This document shows, in pieces, positions 1-12,179 of a stretch of DNA of 64,000 nucleotides (position 1 is the stretch's first letter; each line of letters starts with the position of its first letter). Location: assembly GCA_948146395.1 (NCBI GenBank), contig OX411544.1:88440132-88504131 (forward strand). Reading direction: 5' to 3'. The position numbers and the translations under genes were made by a program. This DNA comes from Fragum whitleyi (taxonomy: Eukaryota; Mollusca; Bivalvia; Cardiida; Cardiidae). The notes under the pieces are model-generated. The model had not been told where the DNA came from. It ran no database searches and worked only from the letters and a program-made list of their open reading frames with translations.

Positions 1-509
1 TACAAGCCCAAGATTTTATCAAGACCAGTTGTTTGTTGTTTGTCTTTGTAATTATATCAACGTTTATAAAACGTATAAAACGTTTATAAAATTGAAATCT
101 GGAGATTGATATAGGTCTTTTATTTTTTGAGGCAATGCTACAGGGAGAAAGTTAATACAAACGTTGATGTTTACTAGTATTTTGCAAACGGGCACCATCA
201 AAGCTGTAATTCTTGAACATTATGTATGTTTAACGAGAAAGTGTGTTTGAGAAATATTGTTAAATGGGTTGAAATCAAATCCTTGAAAATTGTCTTTCTA
301 ATGAATCGTCGGAACTTACTATTAATTATTTGAATTATAAAATTGTAACAGGCAAATATGTAGTAAGAAACATGTATAATTTTTCTGCCATTTGGAGGAT
401 GAAGCTTCTATTTCGAACTTAAGACCGGACAGAAAACTCAGTCTGAAGACCACCTATAGATTATGAGTAAGAAAAACAACAAAGTAGAAACTGGCGTAAT
501 ATACCGTTC
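1..509. repeat. Direct duplication, copy A (about 510 bp)
   Basis: The first 509 bases recur in the same orientation at 5761-6268 with scattered substitutions and one short indel near 70-90. Both copies end after the same stretch (gtaatataccgttcaagtca), beyond which the flanks are unrelated. I see no coding potential. They could be the LTRs of a lost retroelement, but no gag or pol lies between them, and copy A may extend left of the window. A segmental or transposon-mediated duplication is equally possible. Confidence 0.8.
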
Positions 510-516
510 AAGTCAT

Positions 517-617
517 TAGCCATTTTGGATTACCTCCCTTTAATTTAATTCAAAACTTACTCCACACATTCATTCAATTTATTTCCAAAATCAATCATCT
601 TGTTAGTTTCACGATGT
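517..617. repeat. End fragment of the ~400-bp subterminal-repeat MITE family
   Basis: The stretch with cctccctttaatttaattc, then cacattcattcaattt and a terminal tcacgatgt, is the reverse complement of the left end of the family whose fuller copies lie at 46985-47410 and 51375-51785. Only this end is present. It begins just after the break that terminates the 510-bp duplication, so an insertion may explain the divergence there. Confidence 0.5.
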
Positions 618-2110
618 ACTTAACTGTAGGTGATTTTAATTTTAAGGAGATAGACCTGGTTAATTGTTTACATATTTTGAAAAAAAATCAGCACAGCTAA
701 TGTCTTCCCAGAAACAGTAAGAGATAGCATTTATCGCAACAGGTAACCAGGCCGACACGTTACAGAGAAAATGTAGATTCATCTATCCTAGATTCAATTC
801 TTACAAACGAGGAAAATTTAGTAAATGATCTACTTTCCAAGCATAGGAAAAACCGATCATCAAATTTTGAAATTCAATTTCATTTGCTATACAAAACGGT
901 GACATACATGATACGAGGCGAAATTTCTTTAAAGGCGACTACAACAAGAAAAAAGATGCTCTGAAAAATACGAACTTCAATTTACTGGTTACTATTAATT
1001 AATATTGAGATTCCCTCGTCCATTTAATCCAAACATAGATTGAAAAATACGAACCATAGTACAAGGAAACCCTTTTTTTAATGGTAAGTTACCATACATT
1101 AACATCGACACAAAACAGAAACTTAAAGACAAGAAAAAAGCTTGGTCTAAATATCAAAACTGTAAAAAAAACATCACTTTGATAGCTACAAAAGAAAATA
1201 AAATGCAGAAACTCTTGCCATTAGATAAGCCAATTACAATTACGAGAAAGAACTTGTATCAAACATTAACAAAAAGAGCAAACTCTTCTAAGTTTATGTT
1301 GGTGACATAAGTAAAATTAAAAGCAGTATTGGACCACTTTATGACGTAAATGGCAGTACCATAACAAATGACAAGGAAACGGCCAAATTGTTGCATACAT
1401 ATCTTAACAGTTTGTACAAACCAAATAACAACGAAACGCCTGCCTTCTCTTAAAATACAAACAAACAAGGGGTCCAAGATAGCCTGTAGCTTTGAGTACT
1501 TCATGAAAAAAAGATGACATATCCAGAGAAAAAAGAGAAAACATTGAAACAGAGAAAGAACTAGGCGTAGAAATTGATAGAAAATAAAACCTTGTATCAC
1601 ACATAAATTCCTAAATCATCAGAGCGAACAGAAAGCTTGGAATCATAAGAAGAACAATTACTTATTTAGATGAAAGATGATTTAGATAATGGTTAGTTGA
1701 CAGGAAGTAAAGTTAAAAGCAGTATTGGACCACTTTATGACGTAAATGGCAGTACCATAACAAATGACAAGGAAAAGGCCAAATTGTTGCATACATATCT
1801 TAACAGTTTGTACAAACCAAATATCAACGAAACGCCTGCCTTCCCTAAAAATACAAACATAAAAACAAAAAGGGGGTCCAAGAGAGTCTGTAACTTTGAG
1901 TACTTCATGAAAAAAAGATGACATATCCGGAGAAAAAATAGAAAACATTGAAACAGAGAAAGACCTAGGCGTAGAAATTGATAGAAAGTAAAACCTTGTA
2001 TCACACATAAATTTCTAAATCATCCGAGCGAACAGAAAGCTTGGAATCATTGGAAGAACGTTTACTTATTTAGATGAAAGATGATTTAAATAATGGTAAG
2101 TTGACAGGAA
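600..2110 (+). pseudogene. Decayed CR1/Jockey-like LINE ORF2 relic
   Basis: Discontinuous reading frames on the plus strand match the layout of a non-LTR retrotransposon ORF2. An endonuclease GDFNFKEIDL motif is encoded near 630. About 740-880 encodes the end of the endonuclease (ENVDSSILDSILTNEENLV). About 1050-1250 reads as the basic linker. About 1320 reads as the pre-RT segment (SSIGPLYDVNGSTITNDKEK in the second copy, about 1700), and about 1610 as the RT C-terminal segment (RANRKLGIIRRTITYLDE). The catalytic RT core, including FADD, is missing, so the element is internally deleted as well as frameshifted. The pre-RT and C-terminal pieces occur twice (see 1296-2105). No intact protein is possible. 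Confidence 0.7.
1296..2105. repeat. Tandem duplication inside the LINE relic (2 x ~395 bp)
   Basis: Bases around 1304-1680 and 1690-2095 are nearly identical: both contain agcagtattggaccacttta, both carry the block coding for the pre-RT segment, and both end in the RT C-terminal piece followed by gatgatttaaataatggt-like sequence. Because the same internal deletion of the RT core is present in both units, the duplication came after the deletion. Confidence 0.8.
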
Positions 2111-2329
2111 GAAAACCGTAAGATGTTAGGAAGATAACCGTGAGTTGTTATCCGCGATATCAGGGTAACTCTCAAAAAGCAGACTACCAATTATAGAATA
2201 ATACCAATATCAACTATCAAAAAAGCGTAGAAATAGACTAGTCTGATAAGTGACAGGGGATGATTACTCTACGCCCTGGTAGTACCTGGACCAGTACAAT
2301 GGTGGCCCCTGGTTTAATACTGGACTTTT

Positions 2330-2822
2330 AACAGACGAACTGTTACATTTTTGATTGGCGAATAAATATGGACGTGATAGGGCGGGGCTGATTTTGAGCT
2401 CGACATTTTTGAGGAACATCTCCTCCTGAACCACTCAGTCGATTTCAATGAAACGTTACCAGAATGTTCCTACGGTGACCCTTTTCAAGAATTGTTCTCG
2501 AAAATTTGATTTGTCAATAATTATGGGCATGGTAGGGCGGGGCGTATTTTGAGCCTGAACTCTTTGAACGACAATTCCTCCTGAACCACTGGGCCGATTT
2601 CAATGATACTTAGTCAGAAGGTTCCTTAGGTAACCCTTTTCAAAAAATTTCGTAACATTTTGATTGGCCCATAAATACGGGCTTGGCAGGGCAGGTTTTA
2701 TTCTGATCCCGGCATCTATGAACGACATCTCCTCCTGAATCACTGGGCTGATGTTCCTTTGATTTCCCTCTTTAGAAATTGTTTGCAAAATTTTGATTCG
2801 CCCATAAATAGTTCATTATTAA
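2330..2822. repeat. Tandem ~154-bp monomer array, type I
   Basis: Three units are aligned by a GC-rich core such as gggcatggtagggcggggc, near 2366, 2521 and 2675. Each is followed by cctcctgaaccactgggc and then a stretch ending in ttttgattggcccataaa. Spacing is about 154-155 bp, close to nucleosome repeat length. The same unit recurs at 5091-5310, 11470-12170, 12500-12910, 13225-13900 and 41835-42165. No protein function is apparent. Confidence 0.75.
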
Positions 2823-2824
2823 TT

Positions 2825-5092
2825 TATAAGCGGGTGCATTGGATGTCGCCGGGGTCTGTGCAAAAGGATACGAATTTGGGGAAAGAAAATATTGGTATTT
2901 AAGATACTTTAGGTATATATCTATAAATCAGACAAGAAAGCAATCCAAGTGACGTTTTGCAAAGAAACCAAACCCGTCAATTTGATGTGTTTGTTACTAT
3001 CACCGAGAGTTAGGAGGGATCTTCTCGTCTTTCGAACAAATTGAACTGGAACTAAGCAAAAAGCCACTCTATATTATCGCTAATCCGTACACTTGAAAAC
3101 ATGGAAATTTCAGTGGTCTGGTATACATTTTAAAAAATTAAAAAAGATTATTCATCAAAATTTGATGTCGCCGAAATTCATGCAATGATCATCATCCTTA
3201 CGTTTAAGGATGATCGACTCATATTCGGTTTTTGTAAAATTAAGTTTTTTCTAATATCTGGAGTTATCGAAAAGAATAGAAAATACGGAGTGGTGGACCA
3301 AAGATCTTAGTACATGCGATTTAAACATGACAACCCCAGCGTTTTCAAGTGAAATGTTCGTTAAAATTAATTACTGCTAGCTTTGTTATACTATTTCATT
3401 AAAAATGCATGTGATTGTTGTGCAGCTATGGTATAAAAAAGAAAATTTTCCATCGTATTACAAAATCTCAAAGATTAGGTCAGCACAATTGATTTTAGTT
3501 AGAAATATTATATGTTCGTTACTGACATGTTCGTTACAACAAATATCATTGACTTGATAAAATGGAACTGCTGCTTTAATTCGTCGATACGTTAGAAAAA
3601 TTACTAATTACGAATATAGATAGGCTAAAATTGCATAGAAGTTGACTTTCGACTGGAAAAAGGTTGCATTTCTGTCTATTATTTGCTGTAATAGATCTTA
3701 TTTCCTCTTTCAACATAAAGGTCGAAAACTGAGGCTTTATTCTAAGTTCTATATATAATTATTATCTAGAGGGGTTGTTGACTCATCTATTTATTAGGTT
3801 TATTGATAAAGACTACACAACAGCTGAAACTTTGAGAAAATTACCATGACTTGTTCGTGATGTTGTTGTAACGAACACGTCTAGATCGATTTCACCAGAT
3901 AAATAGCCGTGTGCCTTTTATTACACTCCATAACTGAACAGAACATCAAAACTTTAAGATTTGTTTAAATTTCTGCATTTGAAAGGTGAAATGCATTCAT
4001 CTTAATTGCCTTTTTCTATTTCTTGTAAAATGTTCGTTTTCCAAAGAAATAAGTTTTTTCTATGATATTTTTCTATGAATTTTATATCCACTCACATAAT
4101 TGCCAAACTTTCAAGAGAAGTTCATGTCATAATTGACATGCAATTTTAAATAGAAAACTGTAATAATAACTGTTTTGAGAGTGACTTTTAAAGGTAACGA
4201 ATAGGTCAAAATATGATTTAATAGTTAAAAAGAGGTTTTTACAAGAAACATATGTTGTTTTCCACTAATTCACTATTTTTTCTACTATTTCTTTCATATT
4301 TAAGTAACTTTCTTGAAAATATATGCTACCACGTTACAAAAATTATCAAGAATTAAAGTAAAATTTAGAGCATATGATACCTACCATAACATATTCCGAT
4401 GGAATAAACACAGACTCAAGGAATACAGAGTGATTTTAGATCGTTGGTGGTTAGATTTAAAGGGATCGAAACAAGTTTTTAGCCATTAACTTGATTTTAA
4501 AGCATTTTTAGAAACTTGATTTATTCATAAAATGTTCGTTACCCAAGACAATCTGTCAATATTTTATTGAATGTCGACAGACATGTGTTGAAGAGTTTAA
4601 TTTCTTTTGGGTTTCCTTCCTTTATATAGATTTCATGAGATTAGTAAGAATAATAACTTGAAGTGCCTACAGAATGCGAGGTTAAAAGTGAATTAAATAG
4701 TGTGTTAATTTTTCTTCAATAAAAGGCAATTAATACTAAGTCATTAAGGCATGATTTTATTAAAAGAAAATTGAATTTTATTGATGATTATATATATTTC
4801 TTATTTTGTAATGCTGAACGTAATTTTTGGCCATTACGGTTTTATTGTTTAATATAAATTGAGTATTTAAGGCGCATTTTTAAGGATAGTAACGAACATT
4901 TTTCGTGTCCAAAACTTCTTAAACCTGTTTATTTCAACACAAAAAATGTTCACACCCTATATTGTCTCATGATAATCCTTTTATGTCCATTACACGCAGG
5001 AATAATGAAATGTTCAAAATTAAGATAATTTGTATTGATTGGAGATGGTCGATTTTTATATTTTAACCCCTTGAATACACCCGCTTATTGAG
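2825..5092. mobile_element. Non-coding ~2.27-kb TIR element interrupting a type I array
   Basis: The left edge reads ataagcgggtgcattgg and the right edge, read inward on the minus strand, ataagcgggtgtattca, giving short terminal inverted repeats. Array sequence of the same type lies on both sides, which suggests an insertion. No ORF of note exists. A 10-mer TGTTCGTTAC or its close variants recurs in both orientations (near 3354, 3512, 3528, 3867, 4029, 4533 and 4888). I infer a non-autonomous DNA transposon; the TIR is short, so the exact ends are uncertain. Confidence 0.5.
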
Positions 5093-5310
5093 ATTGATTG
5101 AAATAAGGACTTGGCAGGATGGGGCTTTTTTTCCCGAAATCTTTGAACGACATCACCTCCTGAATCTTAGGGCTGATTCCAATGACACTTTACTTTCACC
5201 ATAATGTTACTTTGATGACCCTCTTTAACAATTGTTTGCAAAATTTTTATTCGCCCATAAATATGGGCGTGGCAGGGTGGAACTTCTTTTGAGTCTCCTC
5301 AGTAATGAAT
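5093..5310. repeat. Type I monomer array (continuation)
   Basis: Two further units with cores near 5102 and 5259 (tatgggcgtggcagggtgg), about 157 bp apart. They continue the array interrupted by the 2.27-kb element. An 81-residue reading frame from 5305 has no recognisable domain and I treat it as chance. Confidence 0.65.
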
Positions 5311-5760
5311 GGGTGGACAGGGTCTATTTTGACTTTAAATTATTGGAATAACATACCCTGTTCAACAATTACGCAAATGTGGATGAAACTTTACAAGAAA
5401 GTTACTAGGAGGAGAACCACTGCACCAATAAGTGCAGGATGGCAGTTAAGGGCCATTCTGGTCCTCTTGGTATCAATTACTCCTTTGTCGGGTTGCAAAC
5501 CACGCCTTCTTATAGCCTTGGTAACGACTGGTATCCTGTCCATCCATTAGGAAACATCCTTGCTCGTTTTTCTTTTTCTCTTTTTAAGGGGGGGGGGTGT
5601 CCACTGAGTGAATTAGAACAAAACTATAAAGAACAGTTCTAGAGGATTTTTTTAAAATTGTCCTGTATCATTGCGATGGTTCAATACAATGGTTCATGAA
5701 CTTAAGCAGAGCTTTTTTTCTAAAAGAAAGACTAACAACAATTCTATAACAGTTCTGGTT

Positions 5761-6268
5761 TACAAGCCCAAGATTTTATCAAGACCAGTTGCTTGTTGTT
5801 AGTCGTTGTAATTATATCAACGTTTATGAAATTGAAATCTGGAGATTGATATAGGCCTTTTATTTTTTCGAGGCAATGCTACAGGAAGAAAGTTAAAACA
5901 AACGTTGATGTTATCTAGTATTTTGCAAACGGGCACCATCAAAGCTGTAATTCTTGAACATTATGTATGTTTAACGAGAAAGTGTGTTTGAGAGATATTG
6001 TTAAATGGGTTGAAATCAAATCCTTGAAAATTGTCTTTCTAATGAATCGTCGGAATTTATTATTAATTATTTGAATTATAAAATTGTAACAGGCAAATAT
6101 GTATTAAGAAACATGTATAATTTTTCTGCCACTTGGAGGATGAAGCTTCTATTACGAACTAAAAACCGGACAGAAAACTCAGTCTGAAGACCACCTATAG
6201 AGTATGAGTAAGAAAAACATATGCAAAATAATAAAAGTAGAAACTGGCGTAATATACCGTTCAAGTCA
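5761..6268. repeat. Direct duplication, copy B (about 510 bp)
   Basis: This is the second copy of bases 1-509 in the same orientation, starting with tacaagcccaagattttatc and ending with accgttcaagtca. Immediately to the right, near 6269-6310, is a short tandem of a unit containing cgtcccttttccag. Confidence 0.8.
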
Positions 6269-6319
6269 AATCGTCCCTTTTCCAGTTAAACCGTCCCTTT
6301 TCCAGGTCTTTCACTTTCC

Positions 6320-9300
6320 TTAACCCTTATAAGGTGTTTCGAGATATAATCTTTTTATTCATTCATTTATCTTTATTTTTTATCTTTTTTAAACACCGAC
6401 AACACTATTTCTACTGTTGTTCAATAATTTCTCTTACGAAAGTTTTAAGACGTGAAATTGACGTGTAATACAATCGATTTACCCTCAAGATCCTCACGAA
6501 AAATTTAAATATTCTTTAATATTTAAGTCATTATGCATCAAAGTGTAGCTTATCAATTAACCTCTTCGACTGCAGAAAATTCAAATTCAAAAAGATGTTT
6601 ACAATTTAAACAGAGACGTCACCTAGCCCCCCTCAGAGCCTCCCAAATGGATGCAAGGTGGCACTACTGATTTCCTGTAACTCCGGACAGTATGGTAACC
6701 TTTAGACTAGAATATACCTTTATATTTACACTGATTTCATATTCTGACAAAAATGACTTATTTTTTCCACAAGATATTTCAAATTGTCTACTCTCTTTAG
6801 TATTTTCGAATAATATTGAAAACATAAATAAATACTGATGCATAATTAAAGACTAAGAAGCATAATCCAAGATTAAGAAAAATAATCTATACTTTAGTTA
6901 GATCGAACAAAACAATGTTCGGATTTTTAAATATTCAGAACAAGTGCAGTATTTTTTTAAACGTTAGAAGCGAAATTACTTTTTCAAGGAAACTCAAATA
7001 TATTTGTACTTAAAAAGAATTTTATGTTTGAATTGGCAATGGAAAGTAACCTTGTGCAATTAGAATTACTTGCTAACATAAGGTTATAAATATACGGAAA
7101 AGTTAAATATCAAATTAAACATTTTACAGTCTTTTAATTCATCATCTATGTAATAATTGTGGAAATTTTTACCTGTTTACGTTCAATAGCGGCTGTAAAG
7201 TGCATTAATACAGACAAATACCCCCACGAAGGCGGGGGAGCAGAGTACATGTTTATCAAAAGTAAAACTTGCCGTTCTGACAGTCAATATCTATTTTAAG
7301 ATTAAAGTATTTGACTTAAGAGATATCATATCGTATAATATAGTAGTAGTAGTAATTTGTTTTATTAAAGTGACACATAATACATGTACATAATAATACA
7401 TTTCGTATAAATATTTTCAAATGTCACGTATTACCCAGCCATGTAAATGGCTTACGATTCACTAAATGAAATATTTATTTGTTCAGGTATAAACACTTTT
7501 ACATGTATCAGCGTTGGGACAATCATATATCAGTGAATATGTGTTAAACGCACAATATCTGGTAGATGATTTTCACTTTGAAGGTATTGTCTTTAATTTC
7601 GGCTGACTAAAGGGAAGTAGTATTGCGGATTGTACGGCATTATCATGTAGCAGAATCCGCGGATCAAGGTTCCAAAAGCCAGATCTGCGTTCCGGACTCT
7701 AAACGTTCGTGAACGCTCGCAATTTGTAGCCCTGTTTAAAAGTGTGTAAGCGTTTCACTAGCGTTCCCATTCCGAAGGCAGGTCTGGTTTGGTTAGTCTT
7801 AAGCTCTTTTTGACGAAATATAAACAAAATTGCCGATATTATATTTTTGTCAGCGATTATTAATTTGCTTAAATTGTGTAAGTATCGTGATGTATGAATA
7901 TAAGTAGAATTCGCTAATTTGACTCGCCGTCACCATACAAAAGTATTGTACCCACAAGTCACATTACCGTTTTCGAGTGATAAGATTATGAACGTCAATA
8001 AATTGTTTGTATCGTTTTGAAGGAAGCACTTTTTGTTCCTTAAGTCAAAACAAGTCTGAATAAATTGTGCTGATTTATATATAAGTCTTTTATCAGTAAG
8101 CAATACTTTTAAGCGATCACTATCTGATAATGTCAGGAAATTTAACACGACTTTCTCGGCAGTAGCGTAAAATTGGAGTCTAGGGTGAATATACATTCAT
8201 ATTAATCAAAGTTCAACTCCAGAGGGTACTAACTGGGTCGGTCCAATGTGCTGCGTTCGGGTCATCGAAAGCGCTTGACGCGCTTGTTATCGAATTGTTT
8301 TCTTGCGAGTTATCTATATTGAATGCACCACAAGAGCTTTTAAAAAAAATAACAGTTTGTAGGGCAACACAAGTTTCTGAGGTAACGGGTCAAAGTGTTG
8401 ACATCGCTCTTAAAAATGAAATGACAACTTCAAGTTCGATACAAGTCATCTTCTTACCAAATACACGCCTTTAAGTTTTCAAGAAGAAATGAGTTATCAG
8501 GTTCATTTATGAATAAATAGATAAATAGACAGATAACTCGTCATGTCTATGTTGCAGTATGAAAAATCACTTAGCTTGGTTTAGTAGGTGCACTCGTATT
8601 TGATGTGATGTAAAAACATTAATGTCCGAAATCTAGTCTATATTTAACCAAGACAGCTTATGGTACCACCATACTCATAAATCACACTTAACAAATTATA
8701 AGAGAAGCCATCCTTTGTTACAATCGGTGTTTATCAACGGATACTGTTTCTTTTATTTTGAGACGACGCCATTAAGGCCGAAGTCAGACATCCAATCTCG
8801 AAGTCCACCTTAGTGGATAATCTCTATTACTTAATTTATAGAAAAGTTCACTCGAAAAAGCTATTAAAACGATTAAACCTCTTATTAGTGCTAAGAAACC
8901 ATTCCCATTCACACGCTTTATTGTCATCAGCTTCTTTTAATGCGAAATTGATTTAATAAAAAATACTGTTACATTTTTAACTTGAAGCGTGTTCATGTGT
9001 GAGAACTGGTATGTGGTGAGAATTGGTCTGACAAGGGTCGAAATTGCAATGCAATACCTATATGTTCTTCTTTTCGCCTGACGGGTCCATTAAAAACTGA
9101 TAACCCTATCCTATATACATGCATATGAACCCATAGATTAATAAGTAATCAAGAGCTTAAGTTACAAAGGGCAATTTCCATATGATTTGATTCAGTGTGT
9201 TATAGGTCGTCATTCAAGTAGGGCGTGCAGATAACTTGTAAGCAAGCATTAGACTAATTTTGCAAAAACCTTTAAAATACAAACTGTTTTTTGATAAAAA

Positions 9301-9500
9301 GAATAAAAGGAGTACAACAATATTATTTTACATCTCTAGAAAACATTTTCTTTCAATTTACTTTCTTTTGTATATTTACCATTCAGTTTCAAATTTATGT
9401 GATCTTGCAATAATAAAGGGCTTTTTAAGAAGAAGGTAAGTAGACCTTAAATACAGTTATTCAGTAGTTTCATTTCAATAATTAGCTAACGCATCAGATC
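6320..9500. other. AT-rich intergenic stretch, no gene recognised
   Basis: I see no coding region, tRNA or clear mobile element. Minor features are a short TAG trinucleotide run near 7340 and an inverted cccccacgaaggcggggg near 7221. The 88-residue minus-strand frame at 7930-8196 resembles no family I know. Confidence 0.4.
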
Positions 9501-9518
9501 GGCAGTTTAATAATACAG

Positions 9519-10770
9519 AGGACCATGATAGTCCTATATCGCTCACCATTTATTTTTCAAAGAAATACATCATTCAATTCCTATAATACCTGTAATAATA
9601 ATAGGTCAATCATTTATACTAAAATATTGAGAAAATAACTCAAAAAGTTGATATAGAAAAGAAAGGCCTTTTTTCCAGTATTTTCTTATGGGACGATACA
9701 TTTTTTCAATAGGGATTATCCTTTTGACTAAATAAGCATTCTTAACGTGGCTCCTAGTCTAAAAACAAGAAAATAAACATAAGGCCCCCCTTTCCTGTGA
9801 TATCAAATGGGTCCTTCCTAATTCCAAAGGGTTCATCCTTGTAGCTTGGCCTACATTCTGATCAAGTTTCAAAAAGACTAGGCCATATTTGTGGCTTCCA
9901 GTATGTAAGCAAGAAAATAATCAAAAAGGCCCCTTTTCTCATAAAATGATATGGAACCTTCCAAGTTTCAATATCCAAGTGGCATGACAAATATTCTGAC
10001 CAAGTTTCATGAAGATTTGGCTATATTTGTGGATAGAATGTAAACAAGAAAATTGTGATTAGGGCCCCTTTTCCCGTGATATGGAATGAATCCTTCCCAT
10101 TATTAATAGGGTTCATTCTTGTGACCTGACCTAATATCTGACCAAGTTTCAATGGATTCGATAATATTTGTCGCCTTATAGAGTGTAAACAAGGAAATTG
10201 TCATTAAGGCCCCTTTTACTTTGATATGTCATGGATCCTTTCCGTTTTCAATAGAGATCATCCTTGTGACCTGGACAGCATTCTGACCAAGTAATACGAA
10301 GTTTGGACAATATTTGTGGGCCTATAAAGTTCAAACAACATTATCTTTCGGACTCTTTTCCGTGATATGCCATGGATCCTTCCCATTTTCAAAAGGGGTT
10401 CGTCCTTGAGACCTGACCAACATTCTGACCAAGTTTTATAAAGTTTCGGCCGTATTTGTGGCCTCTTATGCGTAAACGATAAAATTTTCATTTACGCCCC
10501 TTTCACATGCTATCTCATGGATCGTTCCTATTTTTAATAGGGCTCATCCTTGTGACATGGCCAACATTTAGACAAAGTTTCATGAAGTGTTTGCCCTATT
10601 CGTAGCCTCTAGAGTGTAAACAAGGAAAGTGTTATTAAGACCCATTTACCTTTGATATGGCATTGAGCCTTCCCATTTTCAATAGCATTCATCCTTGTGG
10701 TCTGACCAACATTCTGACCATGTTTCGTGAATATTGGGTTATATTTGTGGCCTCAAGTGAGCTAAGAAAA
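9519..10770. repeat. Tandem ~150-bp monomer array, type II
   Basis: About seven diverged units share a core like ggccccttttcccgtgatat, then a stretch like atggatccttcc, then attctgaccaagttt. Unit cores fall near 9783, 9923, 10063, 10208, 10347, 10495 and 10640. The array is preceded at about 9519 by an imperfect palindrome (aggaccatgatagtcct) followed by atatcgctcacc. A perfect version of that palindrome occurs at 52667, so it is probably a recurrent element end. Reading frames through the units are incidental. Confidence 0.75.
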
Positions 10771-10779
10771 GAACGATTC

Positions 10780-11460
10780 GTTTCAAAACAGATATCCCAT
10801 AGTATCTTATAAGATATTTATAGTTTAGTTGTTTTGACACTGAGGTAAAGCTGTATGGAAAGGCTGTTCAATATCAATTGCCTTTTCATTCGAAAATGAA
10901 TTAATATTAAAACATACTTTTCTTTGTTATGCGTTGATTCTGTTGATCGAACGTGCAAATCTTTGTTTTGGTTGATTCTGTTGATCGCAGGTGCAAATTT
11001 AAAGAAGGGATAATTAATTTTTATTCATCAAAATAATAGATTGTAATGCGTGGTCTAGATTACCGACCAATTTCCGTTTATAAAATTGATAGATCGCTGC
11101 CCCGCACCTTGACGTCCGTCGTGACCCCATCCATCTTCCCTATATTAAAGCTTCGTCAACACGTCATTTATCTACAAAATGATTATCAGATGAAAAAAGC
11201 AAATTCTTAAGATCTCAGAAAGCAGGGGTCCGAAAATTTACACTGTCACACTTGTCCAAGATAATGGTTAAAAGTACCGACACACAAAATCTGGTAAGAA
11301 GAGTTCCAGGATTGCCAAAATTCGCTTACCCTATTTTATTGGTCCAGTGTAAATCAATCAAGAAACGTTCTTGCAAAGTTTCATTCACATTTGCCTAGTT
11401 GTTGAAGATGAGTTATTCTAAGAATTCAAAGTGAAAATAGACTCTACCCACTCATTGGTT
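10780..11460. other. Intergenic stretch with a short tandem repeat
   Basis: Nothing coding is seen. Near 10928-11001 a unit containing gttgattctgttgatcg followed by a gtgcaaat motif is repeated twice at about 45-bp spacing. Confidence 0.4.
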
Positions 11461-11469
11461 ATTAAGGAG

Positions 11470-12170
11470 AAGTCTCTTAATGATTTTGGGCTCAAATAAG
11501 CCCCGCCCTGCCATGACCATATTTGTTGGCCAATCAAAGTTTAACGAACATTTCTAAAGAGGGTCTCCAAAGGAACATTCTGTTAAAGTTTAATTAAAAT
11601 TGGCCCAATGGTTCATAAAGAGATGTCGCGGAAAGATTTCGGCTCAAAATGATCCCCATCCTTCCACGCACATAAATCGAGCAAATCAGAATTTCATGAA
11701 CAATTCTTGAAGACGGCAACCCAAGAAATAATCTGGTAAAGTTTCATTGAAATCGGCACAGTGGTTCAAGAGGAAATATCGTTCAAAGATTTCGGACTAA
11801 AAATAAGCCCCGCCCTGCCACGCCCTTCTTATGGGCCAATCAGATTTTCACGAACAATTTTTGAAGAGGGACACACAAGTAACACTCTGGTAGAGTTTCA
11901 CTGAACTCGGCACCGTGGTTCAGAAAGAGGTTTTTTTCACAGATTTCAAAATGAAAAAAATGTCCCGCAATGACATGTTATTATTCATTGGCCAAACAGA
12001 ATTTTACAAACATTTTAAAGAGGGTGACCCAAGGAATAATTTTCAAAGTTTCATTGCATTCGGCCGATTGGTTCAGGAGAAGAAGAAATCGAGATTGTTT
12101 ACGACGGACGACGCAAGCCTGACGGCGGACTCGGTGTATTCTAAAAGCTCCCCTTGAGGTGAGCTAAAAT
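11470..12170. repeat. Type I monomer array, reverse orientation
   Basis: Four units appear as the reverse complement of the array at 2330, with cores such as aagccccgccctgccatgac near 11499, 11650, 11801 and 11948. After the last unit comes a purine/CG stretch (gacggacgacgcaagcc, about 12103) and then a ctccccttgaggtgagct motif. Similar CGGACG-rich stretches end several other arrays in this window, so this is likely one defined end of the repeat element. Confidence 0.75.
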
Positions 12171-12179
12171 AACTATTTT

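Noticed and set aside
1259..2008. Minus-strand frames of 66-113 codons with hydrophobic, Phe/Cys-rich content
   Set aside because: They are antisense shadows of the duplicated LINE relic, which is why they come in near-identical pairs.
5305..5642. Frames of 81 and 67 codons after a monomer array
   Set aside because: No domain, no second copy and no splice context.
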